From the NCBI RefSeq assembly GCF_021730395.1, contig NC_069376.1, positions 15,347,001 through 15,411,000 on the forward strand: a DNA stretch of 64,000 bases, read 5' to 3'. Under the pieces are notes generated by a model that was not told where the DNA came from, ran no database searches, and saw only the letters and a program-made list of their open reading frames with translations. A program made the position numbers and the translations under genes. How positions within the stretch are numbered: position 1 is the first letter of the stretch; the number at the start of each line of letters is the position of its first letter. Shown here piece after piece: positions 46,455 to 59,694 of the stretch. The DNA comes from Mercenaria mercenaria. Taxonomy: Eukaryota; Mollusca; Bivalvia; Venerida; Veneridae.

Positions 46455-46620
46455 AATCATTTTACACCCCCGCCCCCATCCCCGTGAGTGATGGGGGCAT
46501 ATGGATTTGGTCTTATCTGTGCGTCCGTCCGTCCGTCCGAAGTTCGTGACGCACCTAGCTTATCAAGTATTTAACATACATGGGTTAAATCTTGCATGAG
46601 TCTTTATCATGATTTGAACT
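46455..46620. repeat. Probable interspersed repeat fragment with CGTC microsatellite
   Basis: GTGATGGGGGCATATGGATT followed by CGTCCGTCCGTCCGTCCG and CGTGACGCACCTAGCTTA resembles a repeat I associate with bivalve genomes. The class is unknown. Confidence 0.45.
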
Positions 46621-47099
46621 TGCGAATCTCCTATTTTTCGTCTGGTTCCACCCCCTATGATGTGACATTGAACGCTTGACATTCTTCTTGGGAATCGTAG
46701 CGCTTATTACAACGTTATGGCCCTTAAAATAACCAAATTAGTGGAGTTTTTGTTTGTGGTGCTCATAGCTCAAAAAGTATATTCACTAAATTTGTTTAGA
46801 ATATTGAATCCTTTTCATAAAATGATTGTTGAGGCTATACCCCCTTAATGCAAACATTTGAATTATTGCCCCTTATTTGTGACAAATGTACCAGTTGGAG
46901 CATACCCTGTGTCCTATAGACACATTCTAGTTTCGTAATTATTCACGTGTTTAACTTCAAAATATAATAGAGTAGCACGGGTTCATCTTATAGATTTCGT
47001 ATAGAGACGATTTAAAGTTTAGAACCTCTATTTGGTTAAATATAATACCATAGTGTTATATATGTAATATACATAATAAGCCAACATTTAACACTTACT

Positions 47100-49900
47100 G
47101 TAATCATTGAAAAATACTTAGGTGGTATGGATTGTACTGAAAATAACGGAGTGAGCATTAAACGTACTTTAAAGTATTTAACACATAACAGAAATACACT
47201 CAAATATTCAGTAATTCAATGGCACTCCGTAGCAAAAATTGGATATATTTATTAAGTAAACGTTTTGCATAAAATGAATGTTTAAATTTGTGTGCCATTT
47301 TGATCACGTGCTTACTGGACCATGTCGCTGTCTCTAGAAAAGATACATGTATATTGTTTATGTTTTAGACATAGGAATACTTAAATATATTCAGCCATTT
47401 TATTTCAATTATTTACGACCTACACTACTTACTGTCATATACTATTAGCTGATAGTATCACTATCACTGTTGGAAAAAAAAAACTACCTTACTCTGTGTC
47501 CGCGCCAGAGGATTTCCTTGGAATGCTATCTGAAAAGTAATGCATACAAATTGAATATTCGAACTGTGGTAAAGGATTTGGAACGATGAACCTTTATATT
47601 AATTGTGCGGTCAGGCTTTTGACTAGGTAACTCTAGGTGCGAATTATTCATATGAGGAAACCAGCCAGCTGCTTATGGAAGGTCGATAAGTCTACCTATG
47701 TACCAGGTATACGTCGATGTTGCAAACAATACATGGAGAGGCACCTGGAAATTTTCTACACCATCCGAATTTTGAACATTCATCATATGACCTTAAGTGT
47801 GCCGATATGACTCCAAACCAGACAAAATATTCCAACACACTTAGTAAATAATGATAAAAAAATGATACATGGATATGCGTAACACAAACTACTTTATCCT
47901 GGATAAAAAAAAAACAACAATGAAAAATTGTTTGCCTTTTCCAACTCGTTGCTGTGTATATAAATCTTATATGATTATTATTAAATATGTTGTTTTTTTT
48001 CACTTTCGCTATAGATATGAAACTAATATGTTCACCTAACTCATTTAAACTGTATGCATATGAACACATTAATTTTTTAGCAATTTTCATCCAATTAAAC
48101 CATAAGACAAAAGTATCTTATATTTACAAAAGTGTTGAATTACTCATTAAATAGATCCACTACGTACTAAAATACTGTTAAATTATATCATCCACCGAAA
48201 ATTAGTTCACACCAACAGTGGACGACCCTCGAGATATGGCAAGTGGTGTATTTTGATCAAACGAAAGATTAAGATAAAAGTGCAATGCCATAATAAGATT
48301 TTCTTTTGTAAAGTTATTGTATAACTATAGGTGTAAAGTTAATTTGATTCCCGTTTTTCTAGAGAATCGAACCCATTGTTGAACTCCAATCCTGCATAAA
48401 TCACCACCCGCTTGATTTAAATTTACTGACGTTTCAGGCATTACTCGGCCTTGCTACCAATTTGCCTGTTAACCTTCAAAAGAACTTTTTATCTTAATCT
48501 TTAAACGTCAACATATAACAATGTCACTGACTTAATCTCTTCAACAAAATATTATGATAAATTGTAATATAGCAAAAGGTATATGTAATGTTACATAGTG
48601 AATCTGCTAGAAGCGTATTGATGCAGTTTGTAACATCTACGGGATTTCCCTGTAGAACTTCACATATATTTAGAGCAGGCTCGTGGTGACTCGCCAGATA
48701 CCTAAAGTCTGGTTTTCAGACGTCTGACATTACGTCATATGCTTCAGAAGGTTAAGGTAAAACTGTATGAAACAAAGAGTCTTATAAGTAATATCTTGTT
48801 TTCTTTTTGTCGTGTTTAGAGTGTCGTCTATACAATTTAGGTCATATAGCGCCCTTTCAAGTTTATTGATGGAGAAAGACCAAAAATAACTCTCGTTATA
48901 TGCGGGTACCTGGTAGAAACCGCCGATCCTCTAGAAGTAATCTTACATGATACATCTAATAATCCTGTCTTACATGTGAAATTCCAGATCAAAGCGAACC
49001 AACATGAGAAAGGGGCAAGTGCTTATCCACGCGGTCAAGATTGCCCATAAGTAAAAGATAGGATGACATTTTAATGTAACTCTATTCTACTTTACCTTAT
49101 TTTACCTACCTTTAATTTACTGTATATTGCTGTCGGTATCTTGTCCTCGTAAAATATGATCCGCTTTGCGCTATCCTCACAACTACGATGCCGTTTGAAA
49201 AGTCAGTTACTAGTCTAGATTACAAACGTTTGATATCATGGATTTCATAACCTGTCTCATCCGATAAAATATGTTTGAAGCTTAAACACTCATGTACATG
49301 TACCGAATAAAGGAGAACACATGTTGATTAAAGACGTTGCGACTTTTTGTTTTTACTTTGTTTTTGCTTTTATTTATTTTTATTTTTTTTCGTTTTCGAC
49401 GCCGTAGTATAAAGACTGGTTTTGATGTCTGTTGTACTGCGTTTTGTAATCCAGTCCTATTCCGATCTGCATGTTTCTTATACGCGAACAACGATTGAAA
49501 CTGGGGAACTGACACGTTATATGTTTCTATTTTCTTCTACAAATGAAACATCAAAGGCACATTTTTACCAGGGAACGCAGTGTATTGTACCCGTCTCCCT
49601 TTTGTGACTTAAATATCCAGAATATTTTGAAATGTACTACGCTGAATTGTCAAAAGTCAGTCAAAACTCGAGCTGGCAACCGTCCGTAATTTGTGATAGG
49701 TCTAAAGGGTTATGAAATACATTTTCCATTAGTATTTTTATGTCTAGCCTCATGCTGTATAGATAAACTTGTCAGTCATATTTATAATCATTACTATGTA
49801 ATCATACATGGCATTTATCGTAGATAGGTGATTTTTCTTTGCACTGATATAACATGGGCAGTATGAGGATTAAGAAACGGGGTTTAATCAACAATTTCAC
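47100..49900. other. No gene recognised
   Basis: A minus frame at 47692-48090 has no domain or splice support. GGGTTCGATTCTC (reverse of 48358-48370) resembles a Pol III B-box but lacks a convincing tRNA head. Confidence 0.4.
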
Positions 49901-49944
49901 TATATAAACGGATTGTTTCCCTTGTGTAAAGAAAACTTAGGATA

Positions 49945-50249
49945 AGTCTCTATTTGAACCAATCAGACGACCTAATCGAATGTCAGAGGTTAAAAATGTG
50001 CACTCAGTCCAGGGCTCGAACCCAAAACCCCTCGCTTAGTAAGCAAGTGCCCTAGCAGCCGAGCTAACCGGCTATCTGATATATTACGACATAAGAATTG
50101 TAATTATCAATAATCAAGTATTTTTTAAGTTTGCAAAATGTTGCAAGCAAGCCTTTGATTGGCTAGCGGAATGGTCGTTAGAACGAGGCTATCAATAGCT
50201 CGTCTTCAGATCCTAAGTATAGCGTAATAGGAGATGCACTTAAGTCAGA
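49945..50249 (-). mobile_element. Partial second copy of the tRNA-cored TIR element
   Basis: Reverse complement matches the 9152-9557 element: CACTTAAGTCAGATTG at the right end, the tRNA-like core (GGTTAGCTCGGCTGCTAG and GGGTTCGAGCCCTGG) and the following AATCAGACGACC segment. The far end with the opposite TIR is missing or unrecognisable. Confidence 0.7.
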
Positions 50250-50425
50250 TTGCTTTTGCGATTTGAATATATACAGCAACATGACTACAATCAATCTCGT
50301 CCATGTATGCATTGACAATTCACCTCTCAAATAGTTTGTTTGTACAATGTTAGTCAGTTAACAATATTTCGACAAGATTTTAAGATTAAGCTGTAGCATG
50401 CAGATTTTTTGTTTCATCTTTATTT

Positions 50426-50682
50426 TTACCAGTCAGTAAATGTTGTCAAAAAAGTGGCAACAAGGAAGAGCACATCAGAAATGTTCGCTAATTTGTCTGC
50501 TGCACCAATATGGTGTTTAGAATGCTGAATTGTTGCATTTGGATAATGTGCGTAGACGTAAATTTTGAAACTTCCGCTTGCTGATTTAGTGCTGTCCAAG
50601 ACATCAATAGAGCATTGTACACGATTTTCGTAGCAATAAGTTAACTTCACGTCGTCTATTGTGGCTTTTACAGCTGGCGTAT
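50426..50682 (-). CDS. Exon 2 of the secreted or anchored protein
   Basis: Starts after CATTACAG; the two first bases (AT) complete an Asp codon with the G ending exon 1. It codes for 84 further residues (TPAVKATIDDVKLTYCY...) and ends TDW before TAA. The last 15 residues (VLFLVATFLTTFTDW) are hydrophobic and follow a small-residue stretch, which suits a GPI-anchor signal or a C-terminal membrane segment. An AATAAA lies two bases after the stop codon. Confidence 0.75.
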
Positions 50683-50893
50683 CTGTAATGAAAAAGTGTT
50701 TGCAACGCAGAAGTATTCAGTTAATAAAACTTTTTAACAAGTACAAAAAAAAACGGGAATTTTCCTCGGGTGGGTGGCAATAAATCTTGATAATATTTTT
50801 ATTGATCAACGTGGGATACTTTAAAAGAACTTTAGAACAAACGCCCCTCTATTACTTTTACACATAAATTGTGACAATTTGTGTTGTTCTTAC

Positions 50894-51965
50894 CAATATC
50901 TAAGGCCTCTTCGCTTTCTCCGTCGTCAAATAAAACAACCAAGGATTCAACAATGTAGCCGTCTTGGTTCAGCATATTTTCGACAGACTGTGCGACATGT
51001 TTTGCGGCAGAATCGTCATCTTCACCATCGATGGTACTCCTAAAGCGCTCGGTTGAATCTGTCAGAATGTTTGACGGTAGCCTGTATTCATATAAATATG
51101 GTTGATAGAAAACTGCAACTTTATCGTTAGTATCTGTTCTCTGCCAAATGACTGTATCGTCCTCGTATTCAAGATATACGAACTGATGCGTGCCGTAAGA
51201 CTTAGAGAAGAAAACGTCGTTTTTTTTCCAAGGGTTCCATGCATTGTTCTTTATATGTAGCGCATGCGCACTTACTGCTTCATTAAGGTCTTTTGTGGCA
51301 TAAGTTGTAAACAGTGATTGGCAATGATTTTCTACCGTCTGAAACTTTTCTTCGATATCCCTGGATGTATTGATCCACTCTTTAAGGGCAGCTTCTTTCG
51401 ACATATTAAATTTCACAAAATCGTAAGCTACGTTGATACTAATGCCGCTAGACATGAGATTATTATAAAACGTTTTAAATATATCTACAGTGGTAAGGAT
51501 GCAACGTGAGTTGGCCGCGAGTAGGGATAGAAGTGTGCCCTTTTGAGCAGGATTCTGGTACGTCAGCAGCGTTGGTAGAAAACGAAGTTTACTGGTTATT
51601 TCCCCGTTCTCGTAATTGACGATAAATATTGACTTGAAACTATCTCTTGTAGATGTTGAAGAGTTAAGGTAGTTTGTCAAGTCCTGTAGTGAATTTTTTA
51701 TTTGAATAACAGCATCATCTATCCTCTCAAGTCGAGACTGCATCACACTGGAACGTATTATATTGGTCTCCGATGTTTGAATTTCTTCAGAAAGTTCTTT
51801 TATAATATAATCTGCGTCAGCCTTGGTTAAAGGCTTTGGATCGTTGGAATTTATTGAGTCAATAAAGTCATAAATCTGAACAGATGCTTTTAAAATTCCA
51901 GCAAACTGAGAACAAACTGGAATACTTAGAGAAAATATAAACCACAGTTTGCAGAATAAATCCAT
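50894..51965 (-). CDS. Exon 1 of an unrecognised secreted or anchored protein
   Basis: Starts at a true ATG. The first 19 residues (MDLFCKLWFIFSLSIPVCS) form a clear signal peptide. The ectodomain is predicted mostly helical: IIKELSEEIQTSETNII and SRLERIDDAVIQIKNSL look like amphipathic helices. There are several N-glycosylation sites (NSS, NMS, NTS). The exon ends GATATTG|GTAAG after 357 codons and one base; with exon 2 the product is 442 residues. I cannot name the family. The overall layout, a signal peptide then a long helical region, is loosely like rapunzel or cephalotoxin-like proteins, but I saw no motif that proves it. The coding sequence shows no break. Confidence 0.8.
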
Positions 51966-53640
51966 TTCAAATATTTATGAAACTTAATGCTTGAGTAAAT
52001 CATATCATACTTGTCCGTTTTATCTAGTGTGAACCTGTACTCACTCACGTTTGTACCATTATGTCAGGTGTCACAACAACATGATAAAAGTTTAGGTTAT
52101 CTTAGACAGCGGGTATATTCTGATAGCGGACTAATCGCATGTAAAATGGATGAAGACTCAACCATAGAAACTGCAAATGAGAGTCGACACTATGTTTACA
52201 ATAAAACATGATTTGGGCCAATGACAAAGTTATGATTCATTATGCAAATATAGTACCATTCGTTTAACGCTATGCGGGCTTTTTAAAGCTTTTTATGATG
52301 CACTGGTGAAGTTTATTACTAGTACTGTGTTTATTAGTGCTATTCTGTAAGGCTTACAGAAATTAAATAAAACAAGAAGGTCAGTCTTTGTCTGTAAAGG
52401 ATACTTTACAACTGCGAGCTACAACATCAATGCGTTGACACAACATCAATTTGAAAAGTACTGAAGGACAGATATAAATTAAACACTACCATTTATTAGC
52501 GTTAACGCTGTTTTTTTCCATTGCTTACAAGTAATGGAACAAATGATGTACTGCAAACCGTATTTCACACATCAAATATCGCACATGTAATAAATGCATA
52601 CCTTATAATATAAAGTACAGCAAAACAAGTTTTTTTGAAACATGATACATGTGTAATTCATATAAACTTGGATATGTTATTAATGTTCATATCAATAACG
52701 TTATTTTTCATATCTAAGTTTGTTATAAATATTTCTTATGCTGGAAGGCATTGCGCCGCTGACAAAAAATATCTAAAAGCGGCATACATATGAAATGGTT
52801 CCAATATTTAAAAAAAAATTGCAACCTTGCTGTTTTTTCTAATTTAAAGATGAAATGTAGTAACAGAATTTGACAAGTCATAAATGCACCTTGATTGTGC
52901 AGATGACACAAATCAGATGCAGATATCTCAAAATAGGTGCATGGATTAACATACATGTATTTTGTTCAAAATTATACTAGAAAACAGGTCAATTTACAGC
53001 TGTTAGAAGTTTCGTTGAAAAACTGAAAACTATTTGACATTGTGATGTCTACATGCCTCCCAATTATAAAGACTTGCATCGGTAAAGAAGAAGCAGTCCG
53101 ACAAAAATAAATACATAAATACACTGAAACACTGTCTCTTTTATCCCAGAAAATTAGGGTTGAGTGGTAAAGGGTATTATATATATATGTATATATATAT
53201 ACAGTAAAAACAACAGTCGGGCACAGCCTAAGGAGGGCAAGCGGACAAAATACACGATAACTTACTCGTGGTAATATCACTGTTTGGCTGAAACATTTTG
53301 AGAGTGTTGTCTCTTGTAAAAACATTCATTTATTCCATTTGTGAACGTTCATTTGCAACATGTGACCTTAAAAGATATTACCTCCTTGGACGCACGTGCG
53401 TACAAAAACGCCTGTATTTTTTCGTTTTGGACGGTTCAAAAAGTCCCGTGTTAAACATACGATAAAGCCCGAAACGCGTGAAGATGTTCCGAATGTAAAT
53501 CGGGTGAAGTAGACGCTTTATGTACATAGTAAGATTGTGCGTCTTTAAATTAGGAAAGCAGAAAAACAATGCACTCAGTAAATCGTTTTAAATTTAAACT
53601 AAAATGAAATAGATATAGAATAAAACTGTTATTTAACACA
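51966..53640. other. Upstream region of the secreted-protein gene; no other gene recognised
   Basis: Should contain the promoter (minus-strand direction). A CATAAATATTTG just before the ATG is A/T-rich but too close to be a TATA box. A (TA)n run with one G lies at 53167-53200. Confidence 0.4.
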
Positions 53641-53645
53641 GAACT

Positions 53646-53762
53646 GTACAATACGAGATATATTTTGACTCGTACCCAGCGGGAAAACAATATTGGCTAG
53701 CGGCAAGTCCAATACGGTTTTGTCAACTGTGTGCTCGTCCAAATATATCTCCGTATTGTAAA
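53646..53762. mobile_element. Foldback MITE, about 117 bp
   Basis: ACAATACGAGATATATTTTG at the left and CAAATATATCTCCGTATTGT at the right are inverted. Confidence 0.65.
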
Positions 53763-53915
53763 GAACAATGTCAAATAACCTAATAGTACTTTAATGTAGA
53801 ACGGCTCCTTTTCTCAACTAATGGCTCAGTTTCAGTACTACTAAAAGAACATAGTAAATAAGGACCTCTTTGGACCATCAACGATTTTCTTTAATGTACA
53901 AAACGAGATGCGGAT

Positions 53916-53982
53916 CATGATCAGTTTTGTCAAGCCGATCGGTCGTTGACCAGTTTTATCAAGCCGATCGGTCCTTGACATA
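53916..53982. repeat. Tandem duplication, about 30 bp
   Basis: CAGTTTTGTCAAGCCGATCG and CAGTTTTATCAAGCCGATCG follow one another, each then GTC(G/C)TTGAC. Confidence 0.85.
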
Positions 53983-54361
53983 TCATTGGTATCTTTTTGG
54001 TTGCTGGTACTGAATGATAACACTGTTCTAATTTTATAATATCAACTGATCAAAGGACGCTAAGCTATTCTAGTTTCTGTTTTTGTTTTGTTTTTTATTA
54101 GGAAGGGTTTAATTTTTTGTACAGTATAAACATTTTATTGAGCATTCAAGTATAAGATTTATAACTTTCATTTTATACAACTACGTACAAAACCCGTGGG
54201 AAAATTCACTTTAGATTAAAACTGAATAAACTTAAATATTAACAAATAAGATTCGATAAAACATTTTTTTTTTCATTCAGCTTCTTTTTATTGTTGGCCT
54301 AATATGCAAATGCGTGGCTCTGTGCTCTGTGCTTCCGAGAAATCTACTCTTAATTATTTTC

Positions 54362-54740
54362 TTCTCGTGGTAACATGCTTGACTGTCAGTCCTGAGGCCC
54401 GGGGTTCGAATCCCGGTCCAGGCACTGGAAATTTCTGAGATGCTCTCGAGTGTTTCCGACCTAACTAAGAGGACTGTTCTTGTTCTTCCCAGGAAGAACA
54501 CCGGACACGTTAAAGAACCAGACTGTCTATTTGCAACGTGCTACGCTAAATTAGCGGGACAAGCCTGTTTGTAAAAATTATTTATCTCTTTGTTCTGCGG
54601 ACATTATCTAACTCTGGTTAGATCGCTTTGTAACTGTACTAGTAGAGGATGAATTTCGCGCGCTGTATGGCTGCGTTTGCTATATGTAAACGTGTTTATC
54701 ATGAAAAGAGCGCTATATAAATCTTGAATCATAATATAAA
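54362..54740 (+). mobile_element. tRNA-derived SINE with GCGCTATATAAAT tail
   Basis: TGGTAACATGCTTGACTG and CGGGGTTCGAATCCCGG (perfect T stem) form the head. The body has GGAAATTTCTGAGATGCTCT and TTCTTCCCAGGAAGAACACC, and the end is AAGAGCGCTATATAAATC before AT-rich repeats. The 3' end is of the type shared with invertebrate LINE/SINE pairs. Confidence 0.85.
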
Positions 54741-55599
54741 ACAGTAATAACAATATTAATAATAATATATCAAACGTCCGGCCTTAACCGTACAATATTC
54801 TAATGAAATGCTCTCAGAAGAGGCAATAATTAATTGGCAGAGCAAATTTAAAACCTTACATTAAAGCAGATATTTTTAAGCTACACTTTTCTTAAGGTTG
54901 TATTCTATAACAAAGATACTCGGGAAAAGATGTTTGCAAAAACGAAAAGGAAAAAAAAACAGAACGTATGTCTCACCATCCGACGCCAATGTTGGACTGT
55001 CGATATGACTACCAAGTTCACCGTGATCTTTAAGGTAATGTCCCCGAACATCATGTGGCGTCATCTAGTGTATACTCCCATTCAGTTTAACTAGTAGTTG
55101 GCAAAACGTTCTGCATAAAGTTTTATTCATAGAAAATATTTTTCATCTTTAACACCACTGTTTCCTTTGTCCTCGGCCAAACGGTCTTAAAGCAATCAGC
55201 ATATACCAACAAAAGACTATTATTCCATAAATTTCAGGATATGTATGCCTACTTCTTTTTTGAAGATTAATCGGAAACATACCTTTTTACAATTAAAATT
55301 ATTTATTTAGATAGACACAGTATGATTCATTGTGCCAGAATTATTTTTACACACAAATGAACTGAAATTGTGAAATAAGAAAATTTGTTATTTTCTTCAT
55401 CATAACCCACTTCACAGGCAAAGCACAGAAAAACCCACATAATTCTGCAATGTCTAATAATTAACAAGTATTCTCAATGCATGGGATTTGTCTCTTCTCT
55501 TGTAGATCTATCAAAAATGTTGTGGTTTTCCGCAAAGTTGGAAGATGTAAAATGTGTAAGATTCTACAAAGTGCATATGAAGTTGCTTATTTTGGTAAA

Positions 55600-55705
55600 G
55601 GTATGCTGCAGAATCAAATGCCCTACATCATGCCAGCATTGGCAGGACACTAGCGATTCAAAGTCAGCAGCCTTACCCATTAGGGCACAGATACCCAATA
55701 TTCTC
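55600..55705 (-). mobile_element. Degraded tRNA-derived SINE head
   Basis: On the minus strand GCCCTAATGGGTAAGGCTGC (A-box-like) is followed by an anticodon-like loop CTTTGAA and a weak B-box (GCATTTGATTC). Confidence 0.35.
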
Positions 55706-55989
55706 TCAGAGAGTAAATTTATAAGTACAGATGGCAGACTGAGGAATCTAGATAAATTAGGGAAAATATTTAAAATTGTAGACCATTTTGTAGTTATATT
55801 TATTTATTTTACATGCACATGTTGAAATTTTGATAAACACAATTACCAACAAAACGTGTGTTTATTGTGATAAAGATGGCCTGAAAATTTTTAATTTAAT
55901 GTTTTAACTGAAGTTATTTTGTATCGATTAAATAGATCTACATTAAAAAGATCATGTTTCAATTCCTCATTCTGTTATGATTAAAAGCA

Positions 55990-56121
55990 TTTAATGATAA
56001 CAACGATATTATGTTTACGTCACGTCGATGAGATATATAGCCCCAGTTACGCATTGAGAAATAGCGTTTTCAAATTTGGTAAAATATTTTACTTAAAATA
56101 TGTTTAAAACGAATTGCCAAA
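55990..56121 (+). repeat. Copy of the segment at 26515-26650, without the SINE
   Basis: Both copies share CAACGATATTATGTTTACGT-like sequence, GAGATATATAGC/GTGATATTTAGC and TTTCAAATTT...ATTTTACTTA. Similarity stops where the SINE begins in the other copy. Confidence 0.75.
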
Positions 56122-56904
56122 TAGCATAACCACTCGACTCGTGTATAAAATTGTTAAAACACGGTTTTCTTATGCTACATTTTAGCACAGTAAAACAAGG
56201 TGTGTTAACCGGTCGTTTAATATTGTACCGTAATACATGCTATGATGTATCATTAAGTAAATAAACATATAACAATTCACTGTTTTAAATCATTTATTAC
56301 AGATGTACAAAACAAGATACCAAAAGCGTTCTAGTGTAAATCTACCCAACGAAAGTAGTAACTGTAAATTTTGCTAAACAAACCTATGCTAATCACTTAT
56401 CTATATTCTTGATTCAAAAGTAATTTTAGCAAGCTTAGCAAGTAGTAGTTACATGTAGTTTTGATATTTCAAATAAAAATATGCAATCAAATTTTCAAAA
56501 CAGAAAATTTGTTGCCTTATCAAAATATTTTAAGGCATTTCAATGTTTCAACAGTTTTCATCTCGCTTACAAAAAGTATATACGAAAAGTCCTTGTACAT
56601 TTTCATTGTATATTTTACATGGACTAACTCTCATCATAATACATGTATATGTTAGTCGATCAACAGGAAAATAATAGCTATCAATATATAAAACACCTTT
56701 CTAATATTTATATAGGTACATATACCAAGCATAATACCAGTGTTATACTAGTATCAGCTCGCAGTGTAACAATCATATATCAGTATAAACAAGCACTTTA
56801 AAACATATCATTAAAAGCCGACCATGAATACACTTGTAGCGGCATAACTACATATATCACTTATCAAAAATCAACAATCATTTTATAAACATGTATTGAT
56901 TTCT

Positions 56905-57687
56905 TTAAGGTATTGGACCCGTAATAGAGTACCTCTTTTTTGAAGAGTATTCAATTCCTTCTATAAACCTACTCTGACTGCAGTTTTCAGGGGAGCGTAC
57001 GTTTAAGCCCCACTGGGACCAAATTTTTTTCTCCATATTTTCCTTTTTTTTTTCAGTAATTTTTTACTTATTTCAAGACTTATTATAGATGTATTGTACA
57101 AAAGTGGAAAATTTTAATTTTATAAGCTATTTTTTGCGGTTCAAAGTGAATTTACCTCTGAATCAGGAGGGGTAGAGTTAGACATCTTTAAAAATACTGA
57201 GTTACATACGGTAAAAGCTCTCTATTTTGCCTTTATTCTTTAGGTTACATATTTTGGAAGAAATACAGGTAGGTTTTACTTTTTGAATGAAGTGAGCAAA
57301 ATTCAAAACAGACCCACAGGATTCAACCTTCAACCTTTTTTCAATGTTGGTGTTAGAATTCTGTCTCATTAAATCTGTTTACTTGAGGCACCCTAGAAAA
57401 ATGATATTTACAGTTTTACTTTGTGTTTTATAATTGTTTAACAATAGTTTGAGGTTTCTTTTATCAAAATTAATGCTGTAATGAATTCTCTGCAAACGTT
57501 TTAGATAGTGGCTATCACATTGTAATTTGTCTCTACTTGAGCTTGAGGAAATACCATAAATTATACAAAATTTACAAAAAATTGCACAGTAAAAGTTGTT
57601 TAAAATTTGCAACACAGTGCGAAACATGGTCAACTATCAAGCAAATGCCAGTTTGTTAACATTACTATTAGGGGTCCAATACCTTAA
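56905..57687. mobile_element. TTAA-flanked TIR element, copy 2 (775 bp)
   Basis: Same TTAA borders and GGTATTGGACCC...GGGTCCAATACC-type ends as copy 1, and the same internal order: T-arm-like segment, T run, and a minus-strand region with YGISSSSSRDKLQ. It is shorter than copy 1 by internal deletions. Confidence 0.75.
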
Positions 57688-57699
57688 AGTTAGGATAAA

Positions 57700-58680
57700 C
57701 ATAAACAATTAATTTTATACTACTTTCAAAATACCAAATATTGATTTCATTGACAAGACGTATGTGTAAGCTGTGAATGCTACTAACGCAAAGTCCTGGT
57801 CCAAGTATAAATGATGCATTTTACAGTGTAATTAAGGTAGATGATCACAGAGAAAATAAATGAAAGCTGATTTTAAAGTAATGTTCGCTTGTTTTCAATA
57901 TTGTGACAAATTGTGACATAACTATTTCTTCGCATCAATTACGCAGATGTTTATGTGAATATTGTACGGAAAAAAACATTAAACAGTTCGATGATAAAGT
58001 AGAGTATATGTAACAATGCAGATACGGTATTGAATGGCTGAACAAAATGTCACGTGTATGAACATAGTTGTACAAGTAAAGGCGTTATAACGTTGGTTTA
58101 AAATTATGACATGGACATGTTTCACTTTCAAGTTGGATTAAATGCAAGATGCTTTCCTAAACGTTCTACATCGTATGTCACTAATTTATTGACATGGATT
58201 GATACCATGTGTCCATCCTCAATCATGGCATAACCTTCCTTTCATATGTACAATATGTATTGGTACATACACCTTCTACAAATATGGTTACATATGCAAG
58301 CGTGAAGAATCTTATGCACTACTGTTTTGTTTCATAATCTAATCAAACAATAATCATATATACGTATTTGCTTTCTATTTCAGTTACTTTTACCGTATGG
58401 GGCATTTATGTCAACTACCCATTTAGTTACATATAGAAAGCAATACCCTTGACATAATGTCTGTCATGTGTACACTTGGATATTAGTAAGAAATTCTAAT
58501 AAAATCTATAATAAGATCATTTGAAGTGAAAGAACGCAGCCAAGTAAACAAATATCAGGCTCGGTTTGATCAAAAAAGGCAATCATTTTGTAAATGATTG
58601 ATATATGAGGCAATTAAAAACAACGCAAATTGTATTCTGTACTTATACAAATTTTATCACTTCATTGTTTCTAGAGTTGC
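57700..58680. other. No gene recognised
   Basis: AT-rich; downstream (3') side of the nuclear-protein gene. No tail or terminator signal was identified with confidence. Confidence 0.4.
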
Positions 58681-58683
58681 ATT

Positions 58684-58795
58684 TCATGTCTTTTTCAATT
58701 TTCGGCTAACTTCTAGCATAATGAATTTCAAATCCTGTCCATCCAGACTTCCATGCACCTTTTTAACTTCATTGTAAGCTTCTATTATGGTTTCT
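58684..58795 (-). CDS. Last exon of a nuclear-looking basic protein
   Basis: After TTATCTTGTAG it reads ETIIEAYNEVKKVHG, SLDGQDLKFIMLEVSRKLKK and T before TGA. The first base completes an Arg codon from the previous exon (AG|A). The joined segment LVSKLQSEFPHSSRETIIEA has the FP...(I/V)..A pattern of CUE-like ubiquitin-binding helices; this is a motif-level guess. Confidence 0.75.
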
Positions 58796-59034
58796 CTACA
58801 AGATAACATGATAGATTATATACAAAGATGGTACAGAAGCAATATTTATTTTTTTAAAAAAAGCTATCATAATGATGCAAAATTCTTTTTTAAAAAATGC
58901 ACCGAACAGTAGCAATTGTAAAAGCATGGATTATTTTCCTGAATTACAATGTTTTAGGACTAACAATATCATGCATATAAGAATAAAAGCAACTCGGATT
59001 AAGACAATTGTTGCTTTCAATACAAATACAGATA

Positions 59035-59100
59035 CATGGCATTTATATAGCGCAAACATTATAAAATATTCTATTGCGCTTTACAATTACATAACACACA
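59035..59100 (-). mobile_element. SINE 3'-tail fragment
   Basis: On the minus strand TTGTAAAGCGCAATAG and GCGCTATATAAATGCCATG are typical of the 3' ends of invertebrate SINEs; the head is absent. Confidence 0.5.
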
Positions 59101-59694
59101 TTTAACATATATACATACAAGATATGAACAGGATTCTAGAACTTAGATTTAAAGATTTGGACATATGTAAATGGAAATGTAATAATAAAGTGCATTCCAA
59201 ATTGATTGAAACTTCTGAAATATAATGAAAATATACTTTCATATTTAAACTGACAGACTGAGTTTTTGGGTTTTTTAAGAGATAAACATTCACAAAACAC
59301 TTTAACTGCCTTGGAGACTTCCGCAGTTTCATTGACAAAAATGCAGGACCTCTCACTAATGGTTCTGTAATATCGGAGGTGGCTGGGTGTTATTTAGCAT
59401 TGACTTTTGAGAGGCTATATTTTAAAAGAAAATTGTTATGTCCTTATTAAACATTCTGTGTGCTACATTTACAAGCATAATTAAAAACAAATCTGCGAAA
59501 AAGATGTCTTTACTTATCTTCGACAACGGCAGAATGTCAATGAAATGAAGATAAGAGTATGTTAATCTACGTTAGTTTTGTATATCGCAAAGGACCAAAA
59601 AGAAAATATAAAATAAGCATAAGAAAAAAAATATACACACATTTGTTAGTTCTTCATTTTTAAATTATAAAGAACATCTAACAATATAACTGAC

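Noticed and set aside
47692-48090. 132-codon minus-strand frame
   Set aside because: Composition of translated AT-rich DNA, no domain or splice support.
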